Source of the DNA: Flavobacterium kingsejongi
GTDB taxonomy: Bacteria > Bacteroidota > Bacteroidia > Flavobacteriales > Flavobacteriaceae
NCBI RefSeq assembly: GCF_003076475.1
Contig: NZ_CP020919.1
Location: 2,108,001-2,172,000, forward strand
DNA length: 64,000 bases
Direction: 5' to 3'
A program made the position numbers and the translations under genes. Shown one piece after another: positions 8,007-19,539 of this stretch. The notes below the pieces were generated by a model, which saw only the letters and a program-made list of their open reading frames with translations, was not told the DNA's origin and did no database searches. Position 1 is the first letter of the stretch; each line of letters opens with the position of its first letter.

Positions 8007-8906
8007 TCAGGCTTGTCGTTTCCCAAATCGGATATTCATAATCACAATTGCCAGTAATATTAATACGATCCCTAACCATTGCAATGCGTTTACAGGTTCT
8101 TTAAGGAGTACATAGGCCATCATGACAGAAACCGGGAGTTCCAATGAGGAAACAATACTTCCCAGTCCGATTCCGGTTTTGGGAAAACCTGCCGTCAACA
8201 ACATTGGAGGGATGATGGTACCAAATAAGGATAAGATAATACCCCATCGCAGGAGGATGTCAAAGTTGAAGGAACCTTCATAGCTGTAGATGGCAAAGCC
8301 CGTAATCACTACTGATCCACCAATAAGCATGAACAGGCTTCGTTGTGCAGAAGATAACTCTGTTGCAATCCTGTTGGATGTAAACATAGTCATAGTAAAC
8401 GAAACAGCAGCCATAACGCCCCACATGATTCCTCTCCAGTCCAGTGCAACTTCGTTTTTAAGAATATTGGTCGCTAAAACAGTACCGGCGAGTACAATGA
8501 GGGTAGAGACGATTTTTTGTACAGAAGGTAATTTTTTAGTCAGGGTCATTTCCAATACGACACTCATCCAAACGGTTTGCATCAATAAGACAATACCAAT
8601 AGATACCGGAATATAACGTACTGCCAAATAATAGAAGAGGCTGGTAAAACCCAAAGAAGTTCCGGCAGCCATAAGCTGAATGATATTTTTGCGTGTAGGG
8701 GCAATGACAGTGTTTTTTTTGCGGCTGCGTTGTACCAGATTGATAAGCAGCATACCGAGTATACCTAGGGCAAATTGGGATAGCGTAACTTCTGAAGTAG
8801 TGTAGCCTTCATCATAAGCCATTTTTACAAAAGTGGCCAGCATTCCATAACTGGATGCTCCTAATGCGACTAATAGTATTCCCTTAAAAGTAGTATTTCC
8901 TGACAT
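8007..8906 (-). CDS. EamA/DMT-superfamily transporter
   Basis: A 299-aa inner-membrane protein with about ten hydrophobic segments arranged as two similar halves, the two EamA repeats of the drug/metabolite transporter superfamily. The first half begins GILLVALGASSYGMLATFVK, and the second half ends in a typical SLELPVSVMMAYVLLKEPVN helix pair. The DMT family exports or imports small metabolites; the substrate cannot be told from sequence. The gene has its own probable promoter: TATCTTTG on the minus strand at 8930-8937, about 24 nt upstream of the start codon. It is monocistronic. Confidence 0.88.
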   Translation of the reverse strand: MSGNTTFKGILLVALGASSYGMLATFVKMAYDEGYTTSEVTLSQFALGILGMLLINLVQRSRKKNTVIAPTRKNIIQLMAAGTSLGFTSLFYYLAVRYIPVSIGIVLLMQTVWMSVVLEMTLTKKLPSVQKIVSTLIVLAGTVLATNILKNEVALDWRGIMWGVMAAVSFTMTMFTSNRIATELSSAQRSLFMLIGGSVVITGFAIYSYEGSFNFDILLRWGIILSLFGTIIPPMLLTAGFPKTGIGLGSIVSSLELPVSVMMAYVLLKEPVNALQWLGIVLILLAIVIMNIRFGKRQA

Positions 8907-8929
8907 GTTTTTTCAAATTAAAAAGCCGA

Positions 8930-8937
8930 CAAAGATA
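8930..8937 (-). promoter_or_regulatory. Putative -7 element of the EamA gene
   Basis: CAAAGATA on the plus strand reads TATCTTTG on the minus strand, a full match to the Bacteroidetes -7 consensus, about 24 nt upstream of the EamA start codon. Confidence 0.55.
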
Positions 8938-9187
8938 GTCAGATAAGTTTGTTTTACTGAAGAATCCTTACAGTTTATTCCTATGAGGATATAATTGAAA
9001 TCAATTTAAGAAAAAAGGAAATAATGTATTATAATTTAAGATAAAATGGATTAAAAAGCGAGTGCTGCCCTAAGATTGCACTTCTTGCAGCCAGAATGTT
9101 AATCCTGTATTTTGTAAAGGCAAAACAATAAATAAGCCCTACTTTTAAAGGCTTAATTAGAATCACTTTACTTCAAAATTTTATTTC

Positions 9188-9796
9188 ATGAAAAAAATTA
9201 TGATGATGCTCGCTGTTTTGGTGGCGGGATTGTACACAGTTCATGCTCAAAATCAGGGTATGGAATGGCTGAATCAGCCGAAAAAATGGTCAGGAGATGC
9301 AAAAAAATTAACGTATACTGTGGAACCTGATACTGACTTCTGGCAAGTGACACATTATGGGTTCAAGCGGGACAATGGGCCTTTTTATTACGTCGAGACC
9401 AAAGGCGATTTTGAAGTGAGTGTAAAAGTAAGTGGGAACTATTCAGAGCTCTTTCACCAGGCCGGGATCATGCTACGAATTGACGAAAAGAACTGGATTA
9501 AAACCGGGATTGAATTTGTAGATGGGAAACAAAACATCAGTGCGGTAGTAACCCGTGATGTTTCAGACTGGTCGGTGGTACCCCGGAATAATAGCCCGAA
9601 ATCGGTATGGCTGAAAGTACTGCGCAAAGGAGATTATGCAGAAATAAAATACTCATTCGACGGAGAAAAATATGAAATGCTTCGTCTCGCTTATTTTCCT
9701 CCGGGTGTTCCGGTAAAAGTAGGGATGGTCGCTGCTGCTCCAGGTAAGGTATCGTTTCCGGTAACTTTTGAAAATTTTGAAATAAAAGCCATTTAA
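9188..9796 (+). CDS. DUF1349 domain-containing secreted protein
   Basis: A 202-aa protein with a signal peptide (MKKIMMMLAVLVAGLYTVHA). The mature part is one concanavalin A-like beta-sandwich of the DUF1349 family, shown by the order DTDFWQVTHYGF, GPFYYVETKGDFEVSVKV, HQAGIMLRIDEKNWIKTGIE and MVAAAPG...FENFEI. Members resemble the yeast regulation-of-enolase-1 protein and are usually thought to bind or act on carbohydrate. The gene is 42 nt upstream of the GH97 glucosidase gene on the same strand, so the two probably form one transcript for glycan use. A sub-consensus TACTTTTA at 9140-9147 may be part of the promoter. Confidence 0.85.
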   Translation: MKKIMMMLAVLVAGLYTVHAQNQGMEWLNQPKKWSGDAKKLTYTVEPDTDFWQVTHYGFKRDNGPFYYVETKGDFEVSVKVSGNYSELFHQAGIMLRIDEKNWIKTGIEFVDGKQNISAVVTRDVSDWSVVPRNNSPKSVWLKVLRKGDYAEIKYSFDGEKYEMLRLAYFPPGVPVKVGMVAAAPGKVSFPVTFENFEIKAI

Positions 9797-9823
9797 TAAC
9801 AACTGAAAACAAATAAATAATAA

Positions 9824-11947
<2,124 letters not shown>

Positions 11948-12434
11948 GTTACTTTCTTAATCGTATAAAAATAAGCGAGAGTCCCATTCCTGTAAAGGTA
12001 TGGGGCTCTTGAATTTTATAGTAGTGTGGATAATAGAGCAGAAGGATTGAAGTTCATCAATATCTTAAAATATCAGGAAATAATGGGAATACAAAGTGCT
12101 GTTAGGCACTGCAAATGCATGGATTGTAATTTTTTTATTGCTCATTCATTATAATTTTATTTTTTAGTTTAATGTTGTGTTTATTTTTAGTATTTTGATT
12201 GTTTTGTGCTTTATATGTTAATGATTTTAACAAATTTGTGATATATTGTGTAATGGTCTTTATTTGGAATTTATAAATAGTTTAAATTAAAATTAATTAG
12301 GTAGTTTCGTGTTAACGAGGCTGTAATCGATTGATCAGTAATGCTTTATTTTAGTATGATATGCTTATCAAATTCATAACTGGAAAAATGGATCTGCACT
12401 TCGCAAACACCTTATTAACCCTAATTTTTTATGT
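11948..12434. other. Intergenic region, 487 bp, mostly featureless
   Basis: AT-rich spacer between the GH97 gene and the T9SS adhesin gene. It begins with an imperfect hairpin (about 11976-12012, AGAGTCCCATTCC against GGTATGGGGCTCT) that may end the GH97 transcript. No gene, RNA or consensus promoter was recognised in the remainder; the promoter of the adhesin gene must lie here but could not be placed. Confidence 0.5.
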
Positions 12435-15014
12435 ATGAAAAGACTATTACACTATTTTTTTTTAACATTATTATCTACAGGGGCTTATGCCCAGGAATAC
12501 ACTGTACTGCAGATTGCTTCGGGGTATAATGCCGATGTTATTGCTAATGGAATCGGTTCTTCTGCTGTATCAACTACTATTGGGGTTGATAATGCCAATT
12601 TTGCTTACATTACCGCGGATTTTCAGTCAACAGGAACCACGGCTGTAACTCCTAATGGTTTACCGGTTAGTGGCTTATTTACAAGTGCAGCCAATGCAGC
12701 AGTCCAATTTCAAATGGGACCTTATTCGGGTAATAATTCCCTGCGTTTTGTGGCGCAGAACGAGGGGGGAACCCTAACGTTCAGCAATCAGCTCAACGTT
12801 TCTAAACTCTACCTCATGGTTACTTCGGGAAGTGGGAATGCCACTGTGACCGGAACATTAAACTTTTCCGATAATACCACACAGGCTATTACGGCTTCCA
12901 CCGTGCCTGACTGGTATAATTCTACAACATTGCCAGTAGCAATTTCAGGAATTGGACGTGTGAACCGTGCGAACAATGTGGTTGATAATCCGTCAGGAAA
13001 TCCAAGGATTTATCAAATGACTGTAAATGTGTTAGCGGCAAATCAAAGTAAACTCCTGACCGGAGTAACATTGACCAAAACTTCTACAGCAGAAGGCGTG
13101 GTGAACATATTTGGTGCAAGTGCTGAAATAATACCTACCTGTCCATCTCCTACAGCCTTGGTAGCCACTACTACCGCTACAGGGGCTACGGTTTCATGGA
13201 CCGGACCTACTACAGCACCCGCTGCCGGTTATGATTATTATTATGCGCAATCGGCAACGGCTCCTACGACAACGACGGTACCTACCGGAAATGTTACCGT
13301 CAATACAGTGACCTTTTCAGAATTGGCTACTGGTCAATTGTATTATTTCTGGGTACGTTCCAATTGCAGTGCTACCGATAAAGGGATCTGGAAACCGATT
13401 ACCTTCACGACAGGACAATTGACTACGACTTATACTGGAGCGGATATTTCTACAGATAAAGTAACTACAAATACTATTACTTCTCCAACGACATGTCCGG
13501 GAGTGCTTACTGTGAATGTTCCGGCAGGGTATCAGATTGTTAGTACCGCAACAACCTATTCCATGCAAACGGCATCTGATGGCTATATGTCAGAACAACG
13601 GTCTCTTTTAGTATGTACTACTACGGGATTATCAGAGGGGGCTTTAGCTTCCGGCGTAGGATCAAGTGGTGGTACTTATCAATACAACCGTTCCAACCTG
13701 AATATTGCGAACGGGGCAACTGGTGCTGTCGCATTTGAGTTAAGAGCCTGGAGAACCTATGGTGGGTCAGGCTGTAATGTTACCTATAATAAAGTGGTGA
13801 CTGGCACCTGGAAAGTAACGATAACCTACGCTCTACTTCCGTGTACTACTCCAGCTGCACCTACAGCAGTTGCCCAGTCTTTCTGTAGTCCGGCTACAGT
13901 ATCAAATTTGCAGGCTACCGGAACTACCGGGTCCACGCTACGCTGGTATGCTGCTGCAGAAGGCGGAACAGCCTTGGCTACCACAGCTGCAATAACGACT
14001 GGTAATTATTATGTATCCCAGCAGGTACAGACTTGTGAGAGTACCCGAACGGCAGTGGCAGTAACCGTTACTACAGTAAGTACACCCATTGTTGCTTCTC
14101 AGATTTTTTGCCAGCAGGGAACAGTTGCAGGCCTTGTCGCTAACGGAACTGCAGGCGCTACATTTAATTGGTATGCTGATGCGACGAATGTTACTGCGTT
14201 GAGTGGTACAACAGCATTGAGCACCGGTACTTATTATGTTTCAGAACAGATAGGCACTTGTGAGAGTTCCCGTGTAGCGGTTGAGATCATAGTGAGTAAT
14301 GTACCTGCTCCAGTAGCAACAGCACAAACAGTATGCGTGGGAGGCACTTTATCTGAACTAAGTGTAACAGGGCTGGATGGTGCTGTTTACAACTGGTATC
14401 CTACTGCTACTGGTACTGGAGTGCTTGCGCTGACGACACCACTTGCAACAGGAACGTATTATGTATCCCAGCAATTGGGTGATTGTGAGAGTGTGTTGTT
14501 GCCGGTACAGGTTACGATCAACGTGGTAGCAGTACCACAGGGAGCAGCTACACAGCAGTTCCTGCCCGGTGCTACGGTTGCCGGACTTACAGTTACTACT
14601 ACTGCAGGTGCTACGGTGCAATGGTACTTGTTGAATGAATCTTCAGACCTGGTTCCGGTAGCACTGAATACTGCTTTGCAGGATGGTGTGACCTATTATG
14701 TAACACAGAGTCTTTCGGGTTGTGAAAGTGCTCCTTATGGAGTAACTGCGGTACAAACTTTAGGAACGGGAGATTTTTCAGAAGCAACAGTACATCTATA
14801 TCCCAATCCTGTAACTACGGTATTGAACATTTCAAGTGTAGCAGTTATCGAAGATGTCCGTATTTATAATGCTATCGGGCAGTTGGTATTACAACAGTAC
14901 GGCAAAGCTACCACAACAACAATTGATGTTTCAGAACTTGCAGCAGGGCAGTATAATGTGGTTCTTAAAAATGAATCAGGCGCTCAAAAAGCATTTCGTA
15001 TTATCAAGAAATAA
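12435..15014 (+). CDS. T9SS-exported adhesin with FN3 and four Ig-like repeats
   Basis: An 859-aa surface or secreted protein. Signal peptide at 1-20 (ending TGAYAQ); an N-terminal beta-rich domain (about 21-230); a fibronectin type III-like domain at about 232-330 (PTALVATTTATGATVSWTGP); a further domain to about 470; four Ig-like repeats of about 76 residues at about 474-775, each with the pattern C...G.LxWY...TGxYYVSQ..xxCES; and a C-terminal T9SS type A sorting domain from about 785 (VHLYPNPVTTVLNISS ... YNVVLKNESG). Thr and Ala are very frequent. The protein should pass the outer membrane through the type IX system and be anchored or released there. Ligand unknown; adhesion is an inference from domain type. 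Confidence 0.88.
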   Translation: MKRLLHYFFLTLLSTGAYAQEYTVLQIASGYNADVIANGIGSSAVSTTIGVDNANFAYITADFQSTGTTAVTPNGLPVSGLFTSAANAAVQFQMGPYSGNNSLRFVAQNEGGTLTFSNQLNVSKLYLMVTSGSGNATVTGTLNFSDNTTQAITASTVPDWYNSTTLPVAISGIGRVNRANNVVDNPSGNPRIYQMTVNVLAANQSKLLTGVTLTKTSTAEGVVNIFGASAEIIPTCPSPTALVATTTATGATVSWTGPTTAPAAGYDYYYAQSATAPTTTTVPTGNVTVNTVTFSELATGQLYYFWVRSNCSATDKGIWKPITFTTGQLTTTYTGADISTDKVTTNTITSPTTCPGVLTVNVPAGYQIVSTATTYSMQTASDGYMSEQRSLLVCTTTGLSEGALASGVGSSGGTYQYNRSNLNIANGATGAVAFELRAWRTYGGSGCNVTYNKVVTGTWKVTITYALLPCTTPAAPTAVAQSFCSPATVSNLQATGTTGSTLRWYAAAEGGTALATTAAITTGNYYVSQQVQTCESTRTAVAVTVTTVSTPIVASQIFCQQGTVAGLVANGTAGATFNWYADATNVTALSGTTALSTGTYYVSEQIGTCESSRVAVEIIVSNVPAPVATAQTVCVGGTLSELSVTGLDGAVYNWYPTATGTGVLALTTPLATGTYYVSQQLGDCESVLLPVQVTINVVAVPQGAATQQFLPGATVAGLTVTTTAGATVQWYLLNESSDLVPVALNTALQDGVTYYVTQSLSGCESAPYGVTAVQTLGTGDFSEATVHLYPNPVTTVLNISSVAVIEDVRIYNAIGQLVLQQYGKATTTTIDVSELAAGQYNVVLKNESGAQKAFRIIKK

Positions 15015-15039
15015 AAAGCAGGATACAGTATACGAGAAA

Positions 15040-15064
15040 GGATGCCGATGGGCATCCTTTTTTT
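15040..15064 (+). terminator. Terminator of the T9SS adhesin gene
   Basis: GGATGCC pairs with GGCATCC over GATG and is followed by seven T. Confidence 0.9.
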
Positions 15065-15098
15065 ATGGGTTTTAGTGTATTCCGGATTGGACATAAAA

Positions 15099-15125
15099 AA
15101 ACTGCAGGCTATAGGCCTGCAGTTT
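15099..15125 (-). terminator. Terminator of htpG
   Basis: AAACTGCAGGC pairs with GCCTGCAGTTT over a short loop; the minus-strand arm runs into a TTTTTT tract. It lies just past the htpG stop codon. Confidence 0.85.
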
Positions 15126-15144
15126 AAATCGCCGAAGCGAAAAT

Positions 15145-17046
15145 TTATTTAATCAGGTCAAAACTTCTTTTTACAAAAGCAGTAAGCTCTTCCCCTTTAA
15201 GCAGGTTTTGAGAAAGTTTTGCCAGGTCTAAAGCCTGTTTTACTAACGCTTCCTGGTGTGACTTGTCGGTTGAATTTAATAGCGTGGTTGCTAATTCATG
15301 GTTGGTATTCACCACAAGATTATACATCTCTGGCATATTACCCATTCCAAACATACCACCGCCACCGGACTGGCTCATTTCTTTCATACGACGCAGGAAT
15401 TCCGGCTGTGTAATCACAAAAGGAGCAGACTGGCTGTCCAAAGCTTCAAGCTGAACGGTATATTTTTTATCTGAAATTACACTTTCCAATTCTGTTTTAA
15501 GTTTTTCTTTTTCGGTATCAGACAGTTTCGAAATGGCTTCTTCGTCTTTTTTGATCAGGTTGTTCACGTGGTCTGAATCCACACGTGTAAATGTCAGGTT
15601 TTCATTGTCTGCTTCCAGTTTCTGGATCAGGTGTGAAATGATAGGAGAATCCAGTAACAGGACCTCATATCCTTTATCCTGTGCTGCCGCAATATAACTG
15701 TGTTGTGCATCTTTATTGGAAGTATACAACAAGACCAGTTTGCCATCTTTATCAGTTTGGTTTGGAGCTGTTTTTTCTTTCAGTTCTTCCAAAGTATAGT
15801 ACTTGCCGTCCATGGTAGGATACAACGTAAAGGCACCAGCTTTTTCATAGAATTTTGGTTCAGAAAGCATACCGTATTCCAGTACGATTTTGATGTCATT
15901 CCATTTTTGTTCAAAATCTTCCCGGTTTTCGGAGAACAATGATTTTAATTTATCAGCGACTTTACGGGTAATGTAATTCGAGATTTTCTTAACGGCACCA
16001 TCTGCCTGCAGGTAAGATCGGGATACATTTAATGGAATGTCCGGAGAATCGATTACCCCTTTTAGCATGGTTAGGAATTCCGGTACGATTCCTTCTACGT
16101 TATCGGTCACATATACCTGGTTTTGGTACAGTTGGATTTTATCTTTTTGGATTTGAAGATCTCCAGTCATTTTCGGGAAATATAAAATTCCGGTAAGATT
16201 GAACGGATAATCTACATTCAGGTGGATGTTGAATAAAGGCTCTTCAAACTGCATTGGGTACAGCTCCCTGTAAAAACTTTTATAATCTTCGTCCGATAAT
16301 TCGCTTGGCTGTTTTGTCCAGGCTGGATTTGGATTGTTGATGATATTGTCAACTTCAACGGTTGTGAAGGTATTGTCTTTGTCTTCTGTTGCGACAAATT
16401 CTCCGACTTTTTGCTCGATTTTTTCTGAGCGTGTTCCAAATTTAATCGGAACCGGCATGAATTTATTATATTTGTTCAGCAACTCACTGATTTTTCCATC
16501 TTCGAGGAATTCCAAAGAATCTTCTGCAATGTGCAGTATAATCTCTGTGCCGCGGGTAGTTTTGTCAGATGGCTCTAAGGTGAACTCAGGGCTTCCATCA
16601 CAGGTCCAGTGTGCTGCAGGTGCGTCTTTATAGGATTTAGTGATGATTTCTACTTTTTCAGCGACCATAAAAGCAGAATAAAATCCAAGGCCGAAATGGC
16701 CAATAATTCCCGAGTCTTTAGCGGAATCTTTGTATTTGTCCAAAAATTCTTCCGCACCGGAAAAGGCAACCTGATTGATATATTTTTCTACTTCTTCTGC
16801 AGTCATTCCTAATCCCTGGTCAATGATGTGCAGTTTCTTGCCTTCTTTGTCAATTTTGACTTCGATGATGGGATTACCGTATTCTACTACTGCTTCACCA
16901 ATACTGGTCAGGTGCTTTAATTTCAGGGTTGCATCGGTTGCATTTGAAACTAATTCCCGAAGAAAAATTTCGTGATCGCTGTATAAGAATTTTTTGATTA
17001 AGGGAAAGATGTTCTCTACTGATACATTAATTTTTCCTGTTGTCAT
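15145..17046 (-). CDS. htpG: Molecular chaperone HtpG (bacterial Hsp90)
   Basis: A 633-aa cytosolic ATP-dependent chaperone. The GHKL nucleotide pocket is complete: ELVSNATDA near residue 33, DQGLGMTAEE near 75, and GHFGLGFYSAF near 120. The middle domain follows (LNVSRSYLQAD with the catalytic Arg region), and a C-terminal dimerisation domain ends VKRSFDLIK. Its length matches E. coli HtpG (about 624). Gly-rich GGGGMFGMGNMP near residue 570 is a small insertion in the C-terminal domain. The gene is monocistronic, with a 306-bp divergent spacer upstream. Confidence 0.97.
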   Translation of the reverse strand: MTTGKINVSVENIFPLIKKFLYSDHEIFLRELVSNATDATLKLKHLTSIGEAVVEYGNPIIEVKIDKEGKKLHIIDQGLGMTAEEVEKYINQVAFSGAEEFLDKYKDSAKDSGIIGHFGLGFYSAFMVAEKVEIITKSYKDAPAAHWTCDGSPEFTLEPSDKTTRGTEIILHIAEDSLEFLEDGKISELLNKYNKFMPVPIKFGTRSEKIEQKVGEFVATEDKDNTFTTVEVDNIINNPNPAWTKQPSELSDEDYKSFYRELYPMQFEEPLFNIHLNVDYPFNLTGILYFPKMTGDLQIQKDKIQLYQNQVYVTDNVEGIVPEFLTMLKGVIDSPDIPLNVSRSYLQADGAVKKISNYITRKVADKLKSLFSENREDFEQKWNDIKIVLEYGMLSEPKFYEKAGAFTLYPTMDGKYYTLEELKEKTAPNQTDKDGKLVLLYTSNKDAQHSYIAAAQDKGYEVLLLDSPIISHLIQKLEADNENLTFTRVDSDHVNNLIKKDEEAISKLSDTEKEKLKTELESVISDKKYTVQLEALDSQSAPFVITQPEFLRRMKEMSQSGGGGMFGMGNMPEMYNLVVNTNHELATTLLNSTDKSHQEALVKQALDLAKLSQNLLKGEELTAFVKRSFDLIK

Positions 17047-17352
17047 AATTATTTTGAATTTAGGGTTGAAATTTTATTTGTGGAGTCAAATAATGTACCT
17101 ATTCTGTAAACGTGACAAAATGACATTTTGAAAACAGTATTCGATCCAAATGTTAAAATTTATTTTTAGGCAACCAAAAATTAATTCCTGTAGAAATTAA
17201 TTTTAACAGATTTAAAATCAATGAAAGATATCTCGCCTTTTGTTTTTAAATAGTCGGTTATTTATCAAAATGGTGTTAAAATTCTTAATTCTTTTTGTGT
17301 GTATGGTTTTAAAATTCATAACTTTAACCTATTCTAATCAATACAAATTACT
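17047..17352. other. Divergent intergenic region between htpG and a lipoprotein gene
   Basis: AT-rich spacer that must hold the promoters of both divergent genes. A good candidate for the plus-strand gene is described separately. No consensus -7 element could be placed for htpG, and no heat-shock operator such as a CIRCE inverted repeat was seen. Confidence 0.5.
17294..17326 (+). promoter_or_regulatory. Putative promoter of the lipocalin-like gene
   Basis: TTTG at 17294-17297 and TAACTTTA at 17319-17326 are separated by 21 nt, the spacing expected for Bacteroidetes -33/-7 promoters; the -7 box differs from TAnnTTTG only at its last base. The start codon is 27 nt downstream. Confidence 0.5.
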
Positions 17353-17805
17353 ATGAAAAAACTATTGTTTTTGGGAGTTTTACTCCTTACGATAATGACA
17401 TCATGCTCTTCGCTGGACACAAAATCTCAGGTAGGCATCAAAGGAAATTGGACTATTGGCAGTGTGACATATCCAAATTCCCAATACATAAAAGTAACTT
17501 CATTCGATATTGCCGATTCACAGTGTTTTGTAGGAAGCAGCTGGAACTTTATTTCCAACAATAACAAAGGGAGCATGACATTAACAAACAGCAGTTGCCC
17601 GGCTTTCTCAAGCCCTATTGTATGGACAGTAACCAAAGCGGGCGATTTTACACTTAAAATTACCGAAGGCGATAAAGCGAAGCGTGTTACTCAGGGCTAT
17701 TTCCTAAAATTAAGAAACCAGACAGAAACCTCTTTCGAATTGGTTGATAATGTGGCTGTAGGCGGTAAAAATACAGAAGTGGTTTACCATTTTCAAAAAC
17801 AATAA
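17353..17805 (+). CDS. Lipocalin-like lipoprotein
   Basis: A 150-aa lipoprotein with signal peptide and lipobox ending at Cys18 (LTIMTSC). The mature sequence begins with the GNWTIGSVTYP motif (Gly-x-Trp near the start of strand A) and has alternating strands typical of the small lipocalin-like proteins of Bacteroidetes. Two more Cys (in DSQCFVG and SSCPAF) could form a disulfide. Such proteins are thought to bind hydrophobic ligands at the membrane; the ligand here is unknown. The OmpA-family gene follows 34 nt downstream on the same strand, and both are likely one operon ended by the hairpin at 18561. Confidence 0.82.
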   Translation: MKKLLFLGVLLLTIMTSCSSLDTKSQVGIKGNWTIGSVTYPNSQYIKVTSFDIADSQCFVGSSWNFISNNNKGSMTLTNSSCPAFSSPIVWTVTKAGDFTLKITEGDKAKRVTQGYFLKLRNQTETSFELVDNVAVGGKNTEVVYHFQKQ

Positions 17806-17839
17806 AAAAACACAATCATAAACTAAATACAGAACTAAC

Positions 17840-18535
17840 ATGAAAAATTTAAGAGTATATATTTTGGCTTCGGCTATGGCTTTTGGGACATTATTTACAA
17901 GCTGTGAGGCTGTGAAAAATACTAATAATACGCAAAGAGGTGCCGGAATTGGTGCTGCTGGTGGTGCATTAATCGGAGGTATCCTGGGAAATAACATCGG
18001 AAAAGGTGGCAATACAGCTTTAGGTGCTATTATTGGTGGTGTAGTAGGTGGTACTGCCGGTGGACTGATCGGGAACAAAATGGACAAACAGGCGCAGAAA
18101 ATTGATGAAGCACTTCCAGGTGCTGAAGTTGTACGTGTAGGAGAAGGAATTAAATTAGTATTAGGCGAAAATGCCGTACGATTTGATACTAATAAATCTA
18201 CTCTTACAGCTTCTGCTAAAACAAATCTTGATAAATTAGTTCCTGTATTCAAAGAATATCCGGATACTAACATCGATATCTATGGTTATACTGATAATAC
18301 AGGTAAAGCAGAATACAATCTTACTTTATCAGGTCAACGTGCTGAGTCTGTAAAATCATATTTAGCAGCCAAAGGAATTGCTGCTTCCCGTTTCAATATC
18401 AAAGGTATGGGAATTGCTGATCCTATCGCTTCTAATGAAAGTGTAGACGGAAGAAGCCAAAACCGTCGTGTGGAATTTGCTATTACTGCAAACCAGAAAA
18501 TGGTTGATGATGCTAAAAAAGAAGCGCAGAAATAA
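17840..18535 (+). CDS. OmpA-family lipoprotein with glycine zipper
   Basis: A 231-aa envelope protein. A lipobox ends at Cys23 (GTLFTSC). A glycine-zipper stretch at about 34-75 (GAGIGAAGGALIGGILGNNIG and following) probably inserts into or packs against the membrane. Residues about 105-220 form an OmpA C-terminal domain (FDTNKSTLTASAKTNLDKL, then DIYGYTDNTGKAEYNLTLS, then GRSQNRRVEF), which binds peptidoglycan through the Asp and Arg of these motifs. The layout is like E. coli YiaD. It should tie the outer membrane to the cell wall. The long opposite-strand frame here is only a shadow of the Gly-rich part. Confidence 0.92.
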   Translation: MKNLRVYILASAMAFGTLFTSCEAVKNTNNTQRGAGIGAAGGALIGGILGNNIGKGGNTALGAIIGGVVGGTAGGLIGNKMDKQAQKIDEALPGAEVVRVGEGIKLVLGENAVRFDTNKSTLTASAKTNLDKLVPVFKEYPDTNIDIYGYTDNTGKAEYNLTLSGQRAESVKSYLAAKGIAASRFNIKGMGIADPIASNESVDGRSQNRRVEFAITANQKMVDDAKKEAQK

Positions 18536-18560
18536 TCTGCTCTAAAACCTCAAATAGATT

Positions 18561-18594
18561 AAAAAAAGCTACCAGTAATGGTAGCTTTTTTTTT
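18561..18594 (+). terminator. Terminator after the OmpA-family gene
   Basis: AAAAAAAGCTACC pairs with GGTAGCTTTTTTTTT over AGTAAT. Confidence 0.92.
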
Positions 18595-18671
18595 GAAAGA
18601 TTTTTAACAGAAGTTTCTATATTCTCTTTTATACACATTGTACCTTTACCTGACAATCAAATTAAAGTAGT

Positions 18672-19346
18672 ATGGCAAGTCCAAAAAAAATAAAGGAAAC
18701 ACAAGAGATTATCGATGATAATGTTATCATTTCTAGGTATATGAATGATGTGCTGGAACGCAACGCTACTCCGTTGAATGTTTTTACATTCTGTAAACAG
18801 CACCATATCGATGAGGTTGATTTTTATTCTTTTTTTAGTTCCCTGGAAAGTGTGCAGAGTGCTATTTGGGTTAAGTTTTTCGAAAATACCTTAGAAGTAC
18901 TTCATAAAGATGTTTCCTATCCGGGATATTCAAATCGCAACAAAATGCTAACCTTGTATTTTACTCTTTTTGAAATCCTGACCCTCAATAGAAGTTATGT
19001 TTATTTTACGCTCAAAGAAAATAAACAGGGATTGAAAAACCTCAGGCAATTGCGGGAACTTCGTAATCGTTTCCGGGATTATATTGGGATGTTGATTGCC
19101 GAAGAAAATGCTACAAACGAAGGAAAGCAGAAATTACAAAAAATAACCAAGCCCGTATTTGCGGAAGGTGCCTGGGTTCAGTTTCTTTTTATATTAAAAT
19201 TTTGGCTGGATGATACGTCTGCAGGATTTGAAAAAACAGATATCATGATTGAGAAAACAGTGAAAGCAGGTTTCGACGTCATGGATATTACACCTTTGGA
19301 AAGTTTATTGGATTTGGGTAAATTCATCTGGAAAGAGCAAAATTAG
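18672..19346 (+). CDS. TetR-like regulator, C-terminal-domain type
   Basis: A 224-aa, largely helical cytosolic protein. It has the overall plan of a TetR-family regulator: a short N-terminal helical region (about 10-60; ISRYMNDVLERN...PLNVFTFCKQHHIDEVDFYSFF) in the place of the DNA-binding domain, and a ligand-domain-like helical bundle after it. The helix-turn-helix is degenerate, so DNA binding is uncertain. The gene is just upstream of an ABC1/UbiB-type kinase gene. I infer a shared role in membrane lipid or quinone metabolism, which has no proof from sequence. Confidence 0.72.
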   Translation: MASPKKIKETQEIIDDNVIISRYMNDVLERNATPLNVFTFCKQHHIDEVDFYSFFSSLESVQSAIWVKFFENTLEVLHKDVSYPGYSNRNKMLTLYFTLFEILTLNRSYVYFTLKENKQGLKNLRQLRELRNRFRDYIGMLIAEENATNEGKQKLQKITKPVFAEGAWVQFLFILKFWLDDTSAGFEKTDIMIEKTVKAGFDVMDITPLESLLDLGKFIWKEQN

Positions 19347-19405
19347 TCCGGGATGGATTTACGTGAGGGATGGACGCTGGCTACCGAAATAGCGCAGACA
19401 GCCCG

Positions 19406-19468
19406 GCCTCTTTTAAAAAAAGGAGCATTTATACGCATTCCGAATAGGCTCCTTTTTTTAAAAAGAGG
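19406..19468. terminator. Long imperfect hairpin between the TetR-like and ABC1 genes
   Basis: CCTCTTTTAAAAAAAGGAGC pairs with the mirror arm GGCTCCTTTTTTTAAAAAGAGG, with about 21 bases of loop. The A and T runs inside each arm make it a possible terminator on both strands; the large palindrome may also be a remnant of a mobile repeat. Confidence 0.6.
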
Positions 19469-19539
19469 ACACGCCCCAATTGAATGATTGCAATGCGCAT
19501 TACCATTCATTCTACATTGCTTTCAAAAAAACACAACAC

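Noticed and set aside
17047..17352. Heat-shock operator upstream of htpG
   Set aside because: No CIRCE-like inverted repeat or other known heat-shock operator could be seen.
17710..18273. 187-aa minus-strand frame opposite the OmpA-family gene
   Set aside because: Its Pro-rich sequence is the mirror of the Gly-zipper codons; the plus strand has signal peptide, OmpA domain and terminator.
18672..18860. Helix-turn-helix of the TetR-like protein taken as proof of a repressor
   Set aside because: The N-terminal helices lack a convincing recognition helix, so repressor function is not claimed.
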